Source: an uncultured Roseburia sp. (GTDB lineage: Bacteria; Bacillota; Clostridia; Lachnospirales; Lachnospiraceae). From it: DNA of 6,527 bases. Numbering within the stretch: the stretch's first letter is position 1; every line of letters starts with the position of its first letter. The notes below the pieces were generated by a model that did no database searches, was not told the DNA's origin, and saw only the letters and a program-made list of their open reading frames with translations. Made by a program: the position numbers and the translations under genes. This document shows, piece by piece, positions 1 through 6,020 of the stretch. The stretch spans positions 1 through 6,527 of the forward strand of contig CAKRCJ010000124.1 of assembly GCA_934307185.1 (NCBI GenBank), written 5' to 3'.

Positions 1-513
1 TTAGGTACCAGAATCGTTGTATTAAAAGATGGTGTTATCATGCAGGTTGATTCTCCACAGAAATTATACAATGAGCCGAACAACTTATTCGTAGCAGGAT
101 TTATCGGTTCTCCACAGATGAACTTTATTGATACTGTATGTAAAGTAGAAGGCGATAAAGTAACACTTAACTTTGATAAGACTGCTGTTGTTCTTCCACC
201 GGCAAAGGCTAAGAAATTAATTGATGGCGGATACAACGGAAAGACAGTTGTTATGGGTATCAGACCAGAGGATATCGGTGATTCCCAGATTGAAATTGAA
301 GCTCACAAGGATGCAGTATTCGAGACAGACGTAACAGGATACGAATTATTAGGTTCTGAAGTATTATTATACTTCAACGTAGCAGGAACTGCTATGACAG
401 CAAAGGTTGATTCCAGAACAACAGCACGTATGGGTGATCACATCACATTAGCAATCGACCCAGAGAAAATTCACTGCTTCGATAAAGAAACTGAATTGAC
501 AATTACAAACTAA
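1..513 (+). CDS. ugpC: Sugar ABC transporter ATP-binding protein, MalK/MsmX/UgpC family (C-terminal part; 5' end outside window)
   Basis: Cytoplasmic ATPase subunit that powers binding-protein-dependent uptake of carbohydrates; in Firmicutes one such ATPase (MsmX-like) often serves several sugar permeases. The frame is open from base 1, and 170 codons plus TAA are visible out of roughly 370 usual for the family. The fragment starts just past where the H-loop should be: LGTRIVVLKDG (residues 1-11 of the fragment) is the end of the nucleotide-binding domain. The linker VAGFIGSPQMNF (31-42) is highly typical of this family. The rest is the MalK-type OB-fold/TOBE regulatory domain, with GIRPEDI at 86-92 and ELLGSE at 115-120. 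Walker A, Walker B and the signature motif lie upstream and cannot be checked. Codon choice (CCA for Pro, many ATC) differs from the downstream genes and suggests high expression. A terminator follows, so it is the last gene of its transcript. The transported substrate cannot be told from this fragment; the symbol ugpC follows common naming for this family, and msmX would be equally fair. Confidence 0.93.
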   Translation, partial: LGTRIVVLKDGVIMQVDSPQKLYNEPNNLFVAGFIGSPQMNFIDTVCKVEGDKVTLNFDKTAVVLPPAKAKKLIDGGYNGKTVVMGIRPEDIGDSQIEIEAHKDAVFETDVTGYELLGSEVLLYFNVAGTAMTAKVDSRTTARMGDHITLAIDPEKIHCFDKETELTITN

Positions 514-541
514 TTCGTTAAAATTAAATAAACTCAACAAT

Positions 542-584
542 AAAACTGGGTGCAGCATTTGTACCCAGTTTTTCTGTTGTTTTT
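542..584 (+). terminator. Intrinsic terminator after the ABC ATPase gene
   Basis: AAAACTGGGT (542-551) pairs with ACCCAGTTTT (563-572). The stem can be extended inward by a G-U and a C-G pair, leaving a 7-nt loop (554-560). The 3' arm runs into a T-rich stretch (TTTTT at 569-573, then TTGTTTTT up to 584). It lies 29 nt after the stop codon of the ABC ATPase and separates that gene from the regulator-topoisomerase operon. The A-rich 5' arm means it could also work weakly in the opposite direction. Confidence 0.9.
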
Positions 585-648
585 CGTAGGATAGGGAGTT
601 ATTCCGTAGGGCTTCTATCATATAATTTTTTACAGAATAGGAAAATGG

Positions 649-677
649 TTGCAAAACAAACGTTTGTTCTGTATAAT
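649..677 (+). promoter_or_regulatory. Sigma-A-type promoter for the regulator-parE-parC-folC operon
   Basis: The -35 candidate TTGCAA (649-654, 4 of 6 consensus bases) is separated by exactly 17 nt from a perfect -10 box TATAAT (672-677). The expected transcription start is around 683-685, giving a leader of only about 17-20 nt before the ATG at 702. The promoter follows the upstream terminator and no better promoter is seen further down, so it probably drives the whole operon. Its location also argues against the longer in-frame start at 645 for the regulator, since that start lies upstream of the promoter. Confidence 0.8.
655..668. promoter_or_regulatory. Perfect 14-bp palindrome in the promoter spacer, candidate operator
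   Basis: AACAAACGTTTGTT is its own reverse complement. Allowing one mismatched pair, the symmetry extends to 20 bp (652-671). It fills the gap between the -35 and -10 boxes, where a bound dimer would block RNA polymerase. The symmetric form resembles operators of dimeric helix-turn-helix repressors such as TetR-type proteins, but the protein that binds it is unknown. Autoregulation by the gene immediately downstream is one possibility. The role is inferred from position and symmetry only. Confidence 0.55.
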
Positions 678-686
678 AGAGAAACG

Positions 687-692
687 AAAGGA
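687..692 (+). promoter_or_regulatory. Ribosome binding site that decides the regulator start
   Basis: AAAGGA lies 9 nt before the ATG at 702, the normal spacing. A GAGG at 695-698 is too close to the ATG to be the main site. No comparable site precedes the alternative in-frame ATG at 645. The site falls almost at the predicted 5' end of the mRNA. Confidence 0.75.
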
Positions 693-701
693 ACGAGGCA
701 T

Positions 702-1784
702 ATGATTTCAAACCATAAAATTCAGACTGCTTTAGAGGAGATAAAAGAAATTTCCAAGATTGACCTGGCATTGTATTCAGAGAAAGGCAAACCGGTTGCA
801 GCAACGTTTGAACCGGAGGGGGATATGGAGGAGGCAGTTGCTTCTTTTGCAGTATCCATGGCAGAAAGCCAGATGCTTGCCGGCTGTCATTTCTTTAAAG
901 TAATTGTAGAGGGTGAAGTGGAGTATATCCTGTTAACAAAGTCATCGGCAGAAGATGCCTATATGGTAGGAAGACTGGCAGTGTGCCAGATTCGTAACCT
1001 TGCCGCTGCTTATATGGAACAGTTTGACCGAAATAATTTTATGCAGAATATTCTGCTTGGCAATATGCTTGTGGTGGATATGTACAATAAAGCACAGAAG
1101 CTGCATATTGAACAGGCAGAGCGTGTTGTTTTTGTGATCGAGATAGATGGAAAAAAGGATACCACTGCGATGGAAACTGTAAAAAATCTTTTTGTCACAA
1201 AGACAAGGGATTATGTTACAGAAGTGGACGAGCAGAGTATTGTTCTTATTAAAGATACAAGGGATGTAAAAAGTGAGGAAGAGCTTTTAAGTCTTGCTAA
1301 TATGATTGTGGACAACATGCATACAGAGGCAATGGTAAAAGTACGTGTCGGATATGGCAACCGTGTGAATAATCTTCAGGATATTGCAAAATCCTATCAG
1401 GAAGCCAAAATGGCATTGGAGGTAGGACGTATTTTCTATGCGGAGCGTGAGACGATTGCGTACAGTCTGCTTGGCATCGGCAGACTTATTTATCAGCTTC
1501 CGATGAGTTTATGCGAGATGTTTATTCATGAAGTGTTCGGGGATGAAGTGCCGGATATTTTTAACGAGGAGATTAATACGACAATCCAGAAGTTTTTTGA
1601 GAATAACTTAAATATTTCAGAGACGGCAAGACAGTTATACGTTCACAGAAACACACTGGTTTATCGTCTGGAACGGTTAGAGAAGGCAATTGGGTTAGAC
1701 ATCCGTAAATTTGATGATGCAATGACCTTTAAGATTGCAATGATGGTAATTGCGCATATGAACCAGCAGAAGGTGGAAGAGTAA
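702..1784 (+). CDS. PucR/CdaR-family transcriptional regulator with C-terminal helix-turn-helix
   Basis: Predicted 360-residue cytoplasmic DNA-binding regulator; its ligand and targets are not evident. The C-terminal part (about 296-352) matches the PucR C-terminal helix-turn-helix: NISETARQLYVHRNTLVYRL at 304-323 carries the hallmark SETAR-L-VHRNTL-YRL pattern, followed by the usual GLDIRKFDDAMTFKIAMMV tail. The middle (about 135-250) has the spacing of the degenerate GGDEF-like domain found in CdaR/PucR proteins, including the segment RVGYGNRVNNLQDIAKSYQE (215-234), which is typical of that domain. The N-terminal 100 residues look like a small alpha/beta sensor fold, possibly roadblock-like (DLALYSEKGKPVA at 21-33), but this is tentative. 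No transmembrane segment or signal peptide is seen. The ATG at 702 is chosen because of its RBS and because the longer start at 645 lies upstream of the promoter. It ends 23 nt before parE and is probably co-transcribed with it. The family call is firm; the function is unknown. Confidence 0.9.
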   Translation: MISNHKIQTALEEIKEISKIDLALYSEKGKPVAATFEPEGDMEEAVASFAVSMAESQMLAGCHFFKVIVEGEVEYILLTKSSAEDAYMVGRLAVCQIRNLAAAYMEQFDRNNFMQNILLGNMLVVDMYNKAQKLHIEQAERVVFVIEIDGKKDTTAMETVKNLFVTKTRDYVTEVDEQSIVLIKDTRDVKSEEELLSLANMIVDNMHTEAMVKVRVGYGNRVNNLQDIAKSYQEAKMALEVGRIFYAERETIAYSLLGIGRLIYQLPMSLCEMFIHEVFGDEVPDIFNEEINTTIQKFFENNLNISETARQLYVHRNTLVYRLERLEKAIGLDIRKFDDAMTFKIAMMVIAHMNQQKVEE

Positions 1785-1807
1785 GAAAATTTTTAGTGAG
1801 GTAAGAA

Positions 1808-3724
1808 ATGGCAAATTATGATGAACATAGTATATCGGTTTTAGAGGGATTAGAAGCAGTTCGGAAAAGACCGGGAATGTATATCGGAAGTGTTTCCAGA
1901 AAAGGCTTAAACCATCTGGTTTATGAGATTGTAGATAACTCGGTCGATGAACATTTGGCAGGAGCCTGTGATACCATTCACGTAACGCTGGAAAAAGATG
2001 GCTCCTGTACCGTGGAGGATAACGGACGGGGCGTTCCGGTCGGAATGCATGCAAAAGGAGTATCTGCGGCACGTATTGTTTATACGACTTTACATGCGGG
2101 CGGTAAGTTTGATGATTCTGCTTACAAGACAAGCGGTGGTCTGCATGGTGTAGGTTCTTCCGTTGTCAATGCTTTATCTACTTATATGGACGTTCAAATC
2201 AGCCGCGATGGTTATGTTCATCATGACCGCTATGAGAGAGGAGTTCCGGTCGTGGAATTAGAAAACGGACTTCTCCCGAAGATTGCAAAGACAAAAAAGA
2301 CCGGAACAAAGGTGAATTTTCTTCCAGACCCGGAGATTTTTGAGAAAACCCGTTTTAAGGAAGATGAGATAAAAAGCCGTATGCATGAGACTGCATATTT
2401 GAATCCGAAACTTACGATTATTTACGAGGACCGCCGTGGCGAGGAGACAGAGCATATTGTTTATCACGAGGAAGAGGGAATAAGAGGTTTTGTCAAAGAT
2501 TTAAACAAAAGCTCAGAGGTACTTCATGATGTGGTGTACTTTAAGGGTGAATCTGAGGGAATTACAGTGGAAGCTGCATTTCAGTACACAAATGAATTTC
2601 ATGAAAATATTTTAGGCTTCTGTAATAATATTTTTAATGCAGAGGGCGGTACACATATTACTGGATTTAAGACAGTGTTTACAACTGTAATTAATTCCTA
2701 TGCGAGAGAGCTTGGAATTTTAAAAGAGAAAGATGTGAACTTCACTGGAGCCGACGTGCGCAACGGAATGACAGCAGTTGTTTCCATTAAGCACCCGGAT
2801 CCGAGATTTGAGGGACAGACAAAGACGAAATTAGATAACCAGGATGCATCCAAGGCAACTGCCAAAGTCACCAGTGATGAAATCCAGTTATTTTTTGATA
2901 AAAACCTGGAAACCTTAAAAACAGTTATCTCCTGTGCAGAAAAGGCAGCAAAAATCCGTAAGACAGAGGAGCGCGCCAAGACGAATCTTCTCACAAAGCA
3001 GAAGTTTTCATTTGACTCTAATGGAAAGCTTGCAAACTGTGAGAGCAGGGACGCGTCCATCTGTGAGATTTTTATTGTCGAGGGAGATTCTGCGGGTGGT
3101 TCCGCAAAGACTGCAAGAGACAGAAATTATCAGGCAATCCTTCCAATCCGCGGTAAGATTTTGAATGTGGAGAAAGCAAGTATTGATAAAGTGCTGGCAA
3201 ATGCAGAGATTAAGACAATGATAAATGCGTTCGGCTGTGGTTTTTCCGAGGGCTACGGAAACGATTTTGATATCAGTAAGCTGCGCTATGATAAGATTAT
3301 TATTATGGCAGATGCCGATGTGGACGGTGCACATATTTCCACACTGCTCCTTACGTTATTCTACCGCTTTATGCCGGAGTTAATTTATGAGGGACATGTT
3401 TATGTGGCAATGCCGCCTTTGTATAAGGTAATCCCATCAAAAGGGGAGGAAGAATATCTTTATGATGATGCTGCTTTGGAAAAATACAGAAAAGCACACA
3501 AGGGCAGCAATTTTACCTTACAGCGTTACAAAGGTCTTGGTGAGATGGATGCAGAACAGCTCTGGGAGACAACGTTAAACCCGGCTACCCGTATGCTAAA
3601 GCGGATTGAGATTGAGGACGGCCGTCTGGCATCGGATATAACCGAACTTTTGATGGGAAATGACGTTCCGCCGAGAAAGACATTTATTTATGAACATGCG
3701 AAGGACGCACAGCTTGATGTGTAA
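1808..3724 (+). CDS. parE: DNA topoisomerase IV subunit B (ATPase subunit; type IIA topoisomerase)
   Basis: ATP-hydrolysing subunit of the A2B2 enzyme that passes one DNA duplex through another to unlink and relax chromosomes. At 638 residues it is full length for GyrB/ParE. GHKL ATPase domain: catalytic Glu40 and Asn44 in YEIVDNSVDE, Asp71 in DNGRGVP, the glycine-rich GGLHGVGSSVVNALS (110-124), and the transducer QTKTKL (337-342) with its ATP-contacting lysine. TOPRIM domain: VEGDSAGGSAK (424-434, Glu425), PIRGKILNVEKA (446-457), and the metal-binding Asp502/504/506 in MADADVDGAHI. C-terminal RYKGLGEMDAEQLWETTLNP is at 573-592. The GHKL and TOPRIM catalytic residues examined are all present. 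The usual LPGKLADC motif before TOPRIM is replaced by SNGKLANC (404-411). GyrB and ParE are hard to separate by sequence. ParE is chosen because its partner lacks a GyrA-box and because no dnaA/dnaN/recF genes are nearby. A GTGAGG-type site (1796-1801) precedes the ATG. Confidence 0.93.
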   Translation: MANYDEHSISVLEGLEAVRKRPGMYIGSVSRKGLNHLVYEIVDNSVDEHLAGACDTIHVTLEKDGSCTVEDNGRGVPVGMHAKGVSAARIVYTTLHAGGKFDDSAYKTSGGLHGVGSSVVNALSTYMDVQISRDGYVHHDRYERGVPVVELENGLLPKIAKTKKTGTKVNFLPDPEIFEKTRFKEDEIKSRMHETAYLNPKLTIIYEDRRGEETEHIVYHEEEGIRGFVKDLNKSSEVLHDVVYFKGESEGITVEAAFQYTNEFHENILGFCNNIFNAEGGTHITGFKTVFTTVINSYARELGILKEKDVNFTGADVRNGMTAVVSIKHPDPRFEGQTKTKLDNQDASKATAKVTSDEIQLFFDKNLETLKTVISCAEKAAKIRKTEERAKTNLLTKQKFSFDSNGKLANCESRDASICEIFIVEGDSAGGSAKTARDRNYQAILPIRGKILNVEKASIDKVLANAEIKTMINAFGCGFSEGYGNDFDISKLRYDKIIIMADADVDGAHISTLLLTLFYRFMPELIYEGHVYVAMPPLYKVIPSKGEEEYLYDDAALEKYRKAHKGSNFTLQRYKGLGEMDAEQLWETTLNPATRMLKRIEIEDGRLASDITELLMGNDVPPRKTFIYEHAKDAQLDV

Positions 3725-3729
3725 GGAGG
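3723..3729 (+). promoter_or_regulatory. Strong Shine-Dalgarno for parC overlapping the parE stop
   Basis: AAGGAGG begins within the TAA stop of parE and sits 8 nt before the parC ATG at 3738. This is the strongest ribosome binding site in the window. The 13-nt gap and the overlap with the stop codon fit coupled translation of two subunits needed in equal amounts. Confidence 0.85.
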
Positions 3730-3737
3730 AGTAGAAC

Positions 3738-5978
3738 ATGAGACAGGAAGAACAAATCATCCGTACCGAATATTCGGAACTGATGCAGAAATCTTATATC
3801 GATTATGCGATGAGTGTTATTATCGCAAGAGCCTTACCGGATGTGCGCGATGGTTTAAAGCCGGTACAGAGACGTACCCTTTATGATATGTATGAGCTTG
3901 GTATCCGATATGACAAACCGTACCGTAAATGTGCGCGTATTGTCGGTGATACAATGGGTAAATATCACCCGCATGGAGACAGCTCTATTTATGATGCACT
4001 TGTTGTCATGGCACAGGAATTTAAAAAAGGACTGCCGCTTGTGGACGGACATGGTAACTTTGGTTCAATCGAGGGAGACGGTGCGGCTGCCATGCGATAT
4101 ACCGAGGCACGTTTGCAGAAGATTACACAGGAAGCATTTCTTTCAGATTTGGACAAAGATGTGGTCGATTATGTCCCGAACTTTGATGAGACGGAGAAAG
4201 AGCCGGAGGTTCTGCCGGTAAAAATCCCAAATCTTTTGGTGAATGGCTCTGATGGCATTGCAGTCGGTATGGTAACAAGTACACCGCCGCATAACTTAGG
4301 GGAAGTGATTGACGGTGTGATTGCCTATATCAAAAATCCAGATATTAATACCGAGCAGATGATGGAATATATTCCGGGACCGGATTTCCCGACAGGCGGC
4401 ATCATTGCCAATAAAGATGATTTAATTCAGATTTATTCGACCGGTATGGGAAAAATCAAAATCCGTGGAAAAGTGGAAGTCGAGCAGGTAAAAGGTGGAA
4501 AAGAGCGCATTGTCATTACAGAAATTCCATATACCATGATTGGAGCAAACATCGGAAAGTTTTTAAACGATGTCTATAATCTTGTGGAGACAAAAAAGAC
4601 GAATGATATTGTAGATATTACAAACCAGTCGTCCAAAGATGGAATACGCATTGTATTAGAGCTTCGAAAAGGAGCGGATACACAGAATTTAATTAACCTT
4701 TTATATAAAAAGACGAAATTGGAAGATACGTTCGGTGTAAACATGCTTGCAGTAGCAGACGGAAAGCCGGAAACACTTGGACTTGTGCCGATTATCCGCC
4801 ATCACGTGAACTTCCAGTACGAGCTTGCAACCAGAAAATACCAGACCTTACTGAAAAAGGAATTAGACAAAAAGGAAATTCAGGAAGGCTTAATAAAAGC
4901 CTGTGATGTTATTGATTTAATTATTGAAATCCTCCGTGGAAGTAAAAATGTGAAGGATGCGAGAGCCTGCCTGACAGACGGTGTGACAGAAAATATTACA
5001 TTCAAGTCCGCACAGTCCGAAAAAATGGCTTCAGAGCTTCGTTTTACCGACCGCCAGACAACAGCAATTTTAGAGATGCGGTTACAGAAGTTAATAGGTC
5101 TGGAAATTGAAGCGTTAATGAAAGACCATGAGCAGACGTTAAAAAATATTGCAGAATACGAGGACATCTTAGAAAATCGTGCGACAATGGCAAAGGTTAT
5201 TATCAAAGAGTTACAGTCTTATAAGAAGCAGTATGCTATTCCAAGAAGAACCGTCATTGATAATTTAGAAGAAGCTGTGGTGGAGGAGAAGAAAATTGAA
5301 GAGACAGACGTAGTCTTTTTGATGGACCGCTTCGGCTATGCAAAAACAGTAGATGTCAGCGTTTACGAGCGGAATAAAGAGGCGGCAGATGCCGAAAACC
5401 GTTATATTTTAACCTGCAAAAACACGGATAAAATCTGTATTTTTACAAATAAAGGACAGATGCATCTGTTAAAGGTATTAGACCTTCCATACGGAAAGTT
5501 CCGTGATAAGGGAATTCCGATTGATAATTTGAGTAATTACAACAGCAGTGAGGAAAATTTTGTATTCATTATTAATCTTGGTGCGATTGTACACTCTAAA
5601 TTATTATTTGGAACGAAAACAGCCATGTTAAAGCTTGTGGATGGAAGCGAGTTTGATGTGGCAAAGAGAACGACTGCGGCAACCAAGTTAAATGACGAGG
5701 ACGAGCTTTTAATCGTTCATGCCGTAAAAGGGGACGAGACCGTTGTAATGCAGTCCGAAAAAGATATGTTTTTACGGATTGAAGCAGACACTATTCCGGA
5801 GAAGAAAAAAGGCGCAGTCGGTGTCCGCGGAATGAAGCTTGCATCGGGAGATGCATTGAGCAATATTTATCTGTTAGACGGTGAGACAGAGCAGACGATT
5901 GAAGTAAATGGCAAGGAAGTTGTGTTAAACCGGCTTCGGATTGGAAACCGTGATACGAAAGGAACAAAGCGTTCTTAA
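3738..5978 (+). CDS. parC: DNA topoisomerase IV subunit A (DNA cleavage-religation subunit)
   Basis: Breakage-reunion subunit pairing with ParE; it cuts the gate duplex through a 5'-phosphotyrosine bond. It has 746 residues, somewhat shorter than typical GyrA or ParC of about 800 or more. Winged-helix domain: QRRTLYDMYELG (44-55), HPHGDSSIYDALV (77-89) and catalytic Arg120-Tyr121 in AAAMRYTEARL. The intercalating isoleucine is Ile174 in GIAVGM, followed by EYIPGPDFPTGG (210-221). Coiled-coil gate region: about 355-500, with the conserved TTAILEMRLQKLIGLE (441-456). The C-terminal DNA-wrapping domain (about 524-746) has repeated beta-pinwheel blades. Where GyrA carries its QRRGGKG-type box, this protein has YERNKEAAD (543-551), so negative supercoiling is not expected and decatenation/relaxation is inferred. 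The quinolone-region positions equivalent to E. coli GyrA Ser83 and Asp87 are Ser82 and Asp86, the usual unmutated residues. Translation starts 13 nt after parE. Confidence 0.94.
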   Translation: MRQEEQIIRTEYSELMQKSYIDYAMSVIIARALPDVRDGLKPVQRRTLYDMYELGIRYDKPYRKCARIVGDTMGKYHPHGDSSIYDALVVMAQEFKKGLPLVDGHGNFGSIEGDGAAAMRYTEARLQKITQEAFLSDLDKDVVDYVPNFDETEKEPEVLPVKIPNLLVNGSDGIAVGMVTSTPPHNLGEVIDGVIAYIKNPDINTEQMMEYIPGPDFPTGGIIANKDDLIQIYSTGMGKIKIRGKVEVEQVKGGKERIVITEIPYTMIGANIGKFLNDVYNLVETKKTNDIVDITNQSSKDGIRIVLELRKGADTQNLINLLYKKTKLEDTFGVNMLAVADGKPETLGLVPIIRHHVNFQYELATRKYQTLLKKELDKKEIQEGLIKACDVIDLIIEILRGSKNVKDARACLTDGVTENITFKSAQSEKMASELRFTDRQTTAILEMRLQKLIGLEIEALMKDHEQTLKNIAEYEDILENRATMAKVIIKELQSYKKQYAIPRRTVIDNLEEAVVEEKKIEETDVVFLMDRFGYAKTVDVSVYERNKEAADAENRYILTCKNTDKICIFTNKGQMHLLKVLDLPYGKFRDKGIPIDNLSNYNSSEENFVFIINLGAIVHSKLLFGTKTAMLKLVDGSEFDVAKRTTAATKLNDEDELLIVHAVKGDETVVMQSEKDMFLRIEADTIPEKKKGAVGVRGMKLASGDALSNIYLLDGETEQTIEVNGKEVVLNRLRIGNRDTKGTKRS

Positions 5979-6017
5979 TATATAGGCGGATATTAATATA
6001 CAGGTGGACAGGTGAAC
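5975..6017 (+). repeat. Imperfect tandem duplication across the parC stop and folC ribosome-binding region
   Basis: A 17-nt unit TTAATATATAGGCGGAT (5975-5991) recurs 18 nt later as TTAATATACAGGTGGAC (5993-6009), 14 of 17 bases identical, all three differences being T/C transitions. The end of the second copy overlaps a further partial copy: ACAGGTGGAC (6000-6009) and ACAGGTGAAC (6008-6017) match at 9 of 10 bases. The unit contains the parC stop codon and a weak Shine-Dalgarno-like AGGYGG. The 42-nt gap 5979-6020 therefore holds several candidate ribosome binding cores and no terminator hairpin. Confidence 0.7.
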
Positions 6018-6020
6018 AAA

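Noticed and set aside
585..610. Repeated CGTAGG at 585-590 and 605-610
   Set aside because: Six bases repeated 20 nt apart is compatible with chance, and no longer shared sequence surrounds it.
599..626. Second TATAAT at 621-626 as an additional promoter
   Set aside because: The hexamer is perfect, but the best upstream -35 (TTATTC at 599-604, 16-nt spacer) is poor. It may be a minor start; the promoter at 649-677 is clearly better.
645..701. In-frame ATG at 645 giving a 379-residue form of the regulator
   Set aside because: It lies upstream of the promoter -35/-10 boxes, lacks a ribosome binding site, and its 19 extra residues resemble no domain. The ATG at 702 has a well spaced AAAGGA.
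448..804. 118-codon reverse-strand open frame across the intergenic region
   Set aside because: It runs through the terminator and promoter and overlaps both flanking genes, and its translation shows no recognisable motif.
3883..4221. Overlapping open frames on both strands inside parE and parC
   Set aside because: They are fully embedded in well supported genes, lack ribosome binding sites and give motif-free, compositionally odd proteins.
1808..5978. The topoisomerase pair as gyrB-gyrA
   Set aside because: The A subunit has no GyrA-box and the neighbours are not the dnaA-dnaN-recF set typical of gyrase loci. Absolute exclusion needs the rest of the genome.
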